A DNA stretch of 64,000 bases from positions 4,800 through 68,799 of the forward strand of contig VGYW01000001.1 of NCBI GenBank assembly GCA_016872875.1, in the 5' to 3' direction. Made by a program: the position numbers and the translations under genes. Origin of the DNA: Planctomycetota bacterium. GTDB taxonomy: Bacteria > Planctomycetota > PUPC01 > DSUN01. Position 1 is the stretch's first letter. Each line of letters begins with the position of its first letter. Shown in pieces: positions 61,963 through 64,000 of the stretch. Below the pieces are notes generated by a model. That model had not been told where the DNA came from. It saw only the letters and a program-made list of their open reading frames with translations, and did not search any database.

Positions 61963-62604
61963 GCTTTCCGGCCGCCGGGCCTTGCGCATGGACTCGACGA
62001 GGCTCCCCAGAGCCCCCTGGGTGATCACCAGCGTCCGGTGGCGGAGGAGGTCGTAGGCGTTCACCTCGGCCACCGGCTTCATGAAAACGCCCGGAAGGTT
62101 CCGGGCGGATTTCCAGAGGTTCGCGTTGGGCTTTTCGATTGCGATGAGGCAGCCGCGGCTGGCTCCCAGCGCGGCAAGCGTCGCCGCCATCTCTCTCGTG
62201 CGCGGCTGCGCCGCGTCGAGGGCGTCCACCACCACGGCCTCCTTGTCCTGGAACTTCGCCAGGAAAGCGGAGCGGGTGGCGGCCCGGAGGGCCTTACGCG
62301 GCATCGCGTAGCGGTACTCGCGCGGGTGCGGGCCGAAGACGATGGCGCCGCCGCGCCAGAGAGGCGAGCGCTTGAAGCCCACCCTCGCGCGCCCCGTGCC
62401 CTTCTGCCGCCAGGGCTTCACGTGCGAGCCGTGAATCGCGCCGCGCACGAGCGTTGAGTGGGTGCCCACGCGCTGGGCCGCCTCGTACATCAGCACGGCC
62501 TCGCGCAGCACCTGCCGGCGCACCTCGCCCCCAAAGTCGGCCTCGTCCACCTCCACCTTGCCGACCACCTGGCCCTCGCGATTGTGGACGGGCAGCTCGA
62601 TCAT
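61885..62604 (-). CDS. rplD: Large ribosomal subunit protein L4
   Basis: A 239-residue protein with the L4 core (VPGKVE-like start, [30 protein letters not shown] end). The ATG at 62604 overlaps the rplC stop. The last 25 residues are Ser/Ala/Gln-rich and coincide with a foldback repeat, so they are probably a recent addition. Confidence 0.95.
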   Translation of the reverse strand: MIELPVHNREGQVVGKVEVDEADFGGEVRRQVLREAVLMYEAAQRVGTHSTLVRGAIHGSHVKPWRQKGTGRARVGFKRSPLWRGGAIVFGPHPREYRYAMPRKALRAATRSAFLAKFQDKEAVVVDALDAAQPRTREMAATLAALGASRGCLIAIEKPNANLWKSARNLPGVFMKPVAEVNAYDLLRHRTLVITQGALGSLVESMRKARRPESGEPRAASDELQSQAQSSAGSEAQGS

Positions 62605-63344
62605 GCCTCCCTCCTGGGCGCAGCCAGCTTCAACGCGCGGTGGGCCTGGCTGGGTCTCGCCGCCAGCCGCAGGGCCGGCCGCACGATCACGTAGCCACCC
62701 GCCGGCCCAGGCACCGCTCCGTGGACTACCAGCAGGTTCCTCTGCGGGTCCGCCTGGAGCACCCGCAGGTTCTGTTCCGTGTGGCGCTCGTGGCCCATGT
62801 GGCCCGACATCCGGCGGCCTGGAATGACCCGCGACGGCGCGGCCGACGAGCCAATCGAGCCCGGCTGCCGCACGTTCATCGAGCCGTGCGTCACGTTCCC
62901 TCGCACGAAATGGTGCCGCTTCACCGTCCCCTGGAACCCCTTCCCCTTGCTCGTGCCGATGATGTCCACGTGGCTCACGCCAGCGTAAAGGTCCACCGTG
63001 AGCTGCTGCCCGGGCTGGTAGGTGTGGTCCGGCTCGACCTGCACCTCGCGGATGAAACGCTTGGGGGTGGTTCCCGCCTTGCGTGCCAGGCCGATCTCGG
63101 GACGGTTGGCCCCGCGGCGCTCGACAGCCTTGCGCCGCTCCGCCTTCCCGTGCTTCCTTCGCACCTTCTTGTCCCCGAAGCCCAACTGGAGGGCCGAGTA
63201 GCCGTCCCGCTCCTTCGTCTTCACCTGGAGGACGACGCAGGGGCCGACCTCCAGCACCGTGGCCGCGCGCGCCGACTCCTCGGAGTCCCACAACTGCGTC
63301 ATGCCAACCTTCTTGCCGAGGAGGCCGGGAACCATCGCGCTCAC
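62601..63344 (-). CDS. rplC: Large ribosomal subunit protein L3
   Basis: A 247-residue protein ([29 protein letters not shown] core at [28 protein letters not shown]). It carries the conserved Gln-methylation neighbourhood of L3. The GTG at 63344 overlaps the rpsJ stop; an ATG three codons later is possible. Confidence 0.96.
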   Translation of the reverse strand: MSAMVPGLLGKKVGMTQLWDSEESARAATVLEVGPCVVLQVKTKERDGYSALQLGFGDKKVRRKHGKAERRKAVERRGANRPEIGLARKAGTTPKRFIREVQVEPDHTYQPGQQLTVDLYAGVSHVDIIGTSKGKGFQGTVKRHHFVRGNVTHGSMNVRQPGSIGSSAAPSRVIPGRRMSGHMGHERHTEQNLRVLQADPQRNLLVVHGAVPGPAGGYVIVRPALRLAARPSQAHRALKLAAPRREA

Positions 63345-63649
63345 GCCTTGATCTTGATGTCCACGCCGGCAGGCATCATCAGGCGGTGGAGAGCGTCCAC
63401 CGTCTGCGCCGTCGGCTCTTCGATATCTATGATCCGCTTGTGCGTGCGAATCTCGAACTGCTCCCGCGACTTCTTGTCCACGTGGGGCGACCGCAGCACC
63501 GTATAGCGCTCGATCTTCGTCGGCAGCGGCACTGGCCCGTAGACCTTCGCCCCGCTGCGCTTCACCGCCTCCACGATCTGGCGCGCGGACTCATCGAGGA
63601 CCTGGTGGTCGTAGGCCTCCATCCTGATGCGTACACGCTGCTCTGCCAT
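63341..63649 (-). CDS. rpsJ: Small ribosomal subunit protein S10
   Basis: A 102-residue protein ([40 protein letters not shown]). It is the first gene of the superoperon. Proteins such as EF-Tu or EF-G are not encoded just upstream in the window. Confidence 0.97.
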   Translation of the reverse strand: MAEQRVRIRMEAYDHQVLDESARQIVEAVKRSGAKVYGPVPLPTKIERYTVLRSPHVDKKSREQFEIRTHKRIIDIEEPTAQTVDALHRLMMPAGVDIKIKA

Positions 63650-63715
63650 CTCACTTCCCCAACCGCACACGACAAACATGGGGGAATCAGCCGAGCGCTG
63701 ATGCCAGAATGAAGA

Positions 63716-63744
63716 ATTATACAGATTGCCGCGGATCGAGTCAA
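63716..63744 (-). promoter_or_regulatory. Sigma70-type promoter of the ribosomal superoperon
   Basis: On the minus strand, TTGACT (63744-63739) and a perfect TATAAT (63721-63716) are separated by 17 bases, 67 bases upstream of the rpsJ start. This is the strongest promoter-like sequence seen in the window. Confidence 0.8.
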
Positions 63745-63818
63745 GTGCAAAAATTCCGGCGGGTGCGTGTAATCTCCTACGGACCAGTTTCCGCTTTTCT
63801 TCTTTGGCCGTATGTGAT

Positions 63819-63836
63819 ATAAGTGTATACGCTTAT
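63819..63836. promoter_or_regulatory. Operator-like inverted repeat before the DUF6788-like gene
   Basis: ATAAGTGTATACGCTTAT is an 18-bp near-palindrome with two mismatched pairs, 5 bases before the ATG of the partial gene. Its position suggests a repressor site. Confidence 0.4.
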
Positions 63837-63841
63837 GTTAT

Positions 63842-64000
63842 ATGGAGTCCGACGTGGAAGACTCGGCCCAACGTAGCCTGGAACGCACGCGGAAGGCCCT
63901 CATGGGGAAACTCGCCTCTTGGGGGAGCTTCGTGCGAGGGTCTGTGGTGCTCATGAAGCGGCGATGCATGTATCCGCGTTGCCGCAAGTGCGCCGCGGGG
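63842..64000 (+). CDS. DUF6788-like protein, N-terminal part (continues outside window)
   Basis: 53 residues from an ATG at 63842 to the window end. FVRGSVVLMKRRC followed by CRKCAAG matches, as I recall it, the start of DUF6788 proteins, small Cys-rich proteins often located next to transposase genes. It is read away from rpsJ. Low GC content and the palindrome upstream hint at a mobile-element context outside the window. Confidence 0.5.
   Translation, partial: MESDVEDSAQRSLERTRKALMGKLASWGSFVRGSVVLMKRRCMYPRCRKCAAG

Overview
The window is GC-rich and looks like a planctomycete or a related PVC-type environmental bacterium. Support comes from a PEP-CTERM tail, a large heparinase II/III-like protein, a BNR-type secreted protein, a Tat-exported sugar isomerase-like protein, a S10-spc-alpha superoperon lacking rpmD (L30), and many intergenic low-complexity repeats. 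The phylum assignment is inference; no 16S rRNA gene is present.

Positions 1 to about 24.4 kb are the right-hand part of an integrative element. Its right edge has an excisionase-like gene, a tyrosine recombinase and then a 3' fragment of a tRNA-Arg(TCT) gene (24353-24405), the expected attachment-site scar. The left end and intact tRNA would lie beyond position 1. The cargo is almost entirely on the + strand and tightly packed. It holds a JAMM/JAB isopeptidase, two E1/ThiF-like proteins, a sigma54 activator with a possible ParB-like N-domain, a SprT-like protease, two spore-photoproduct-lyase-like radical SAM proteins, a TRIP13/Pch2-like AAA+ ATPase with a HORMA-domain protein, a HerA/FtsK-like ATPase, a vWA-PP2C-kinase-kinase set resembling the TerY-P triad, a class II ribonucleotide reductase, and several unrecognised small proteins. 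A near-consensus -24/-12 site at 4516-4531 suggests that the neighbouring activator switches on the whole 4.7-22.4 kb transcription unit. HORMA/TRIP13 and E1/JAB are accessory modules of CBASS immunity, but no CD-NTase is visible. Their combination with TerY-P-type phospho-signalling, dNTP synthesis and DNA-repair enzymes is the most novel content of the window.

Positions 24.4-42.5 kb are chromosomal. They hold a decayed antitoxin/IS21 remnant, secreted or lipoprotein hydrolases, Ogt, QueE, a heparinase-like giant, a TIM-barrel isomerase, a WD40 protein, a GH4 glycosidase, a PEP-CTERM fragment, a CNT nucleoside transporter and a DUF374 acyltransferase. Spacers carry three 115-bp repeats, a nested 31-bp inverted repeat, two near-identical AT-rich palindromes and foldback microsatellite arrays.

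Positions 42.6-63.7 kb, all on the minus strand, read from the right as rpsJ-rplC-rplD-rplW-rplB-rpsS-rplV-rpsC-rplP-rpmC-rpsQ-rplN-rplX-rplE-rpsN-rpsH-rplF-rplR-rpsE-rplO-secY-adk-map-infA-rpmJ-rpsM-rpsK-rpsD-rpoA-rplQ, then tRNA-Val, thrS-infC-rpmI-rplT-pheS and an M16 peptidase. A strong sigma70-type promoter precedes rpsJ. Foldback arrays made of GGATG-like units sit in four of the few wide gaps of this region. At the right edge a DUF6788-like gene starts on the + strand.
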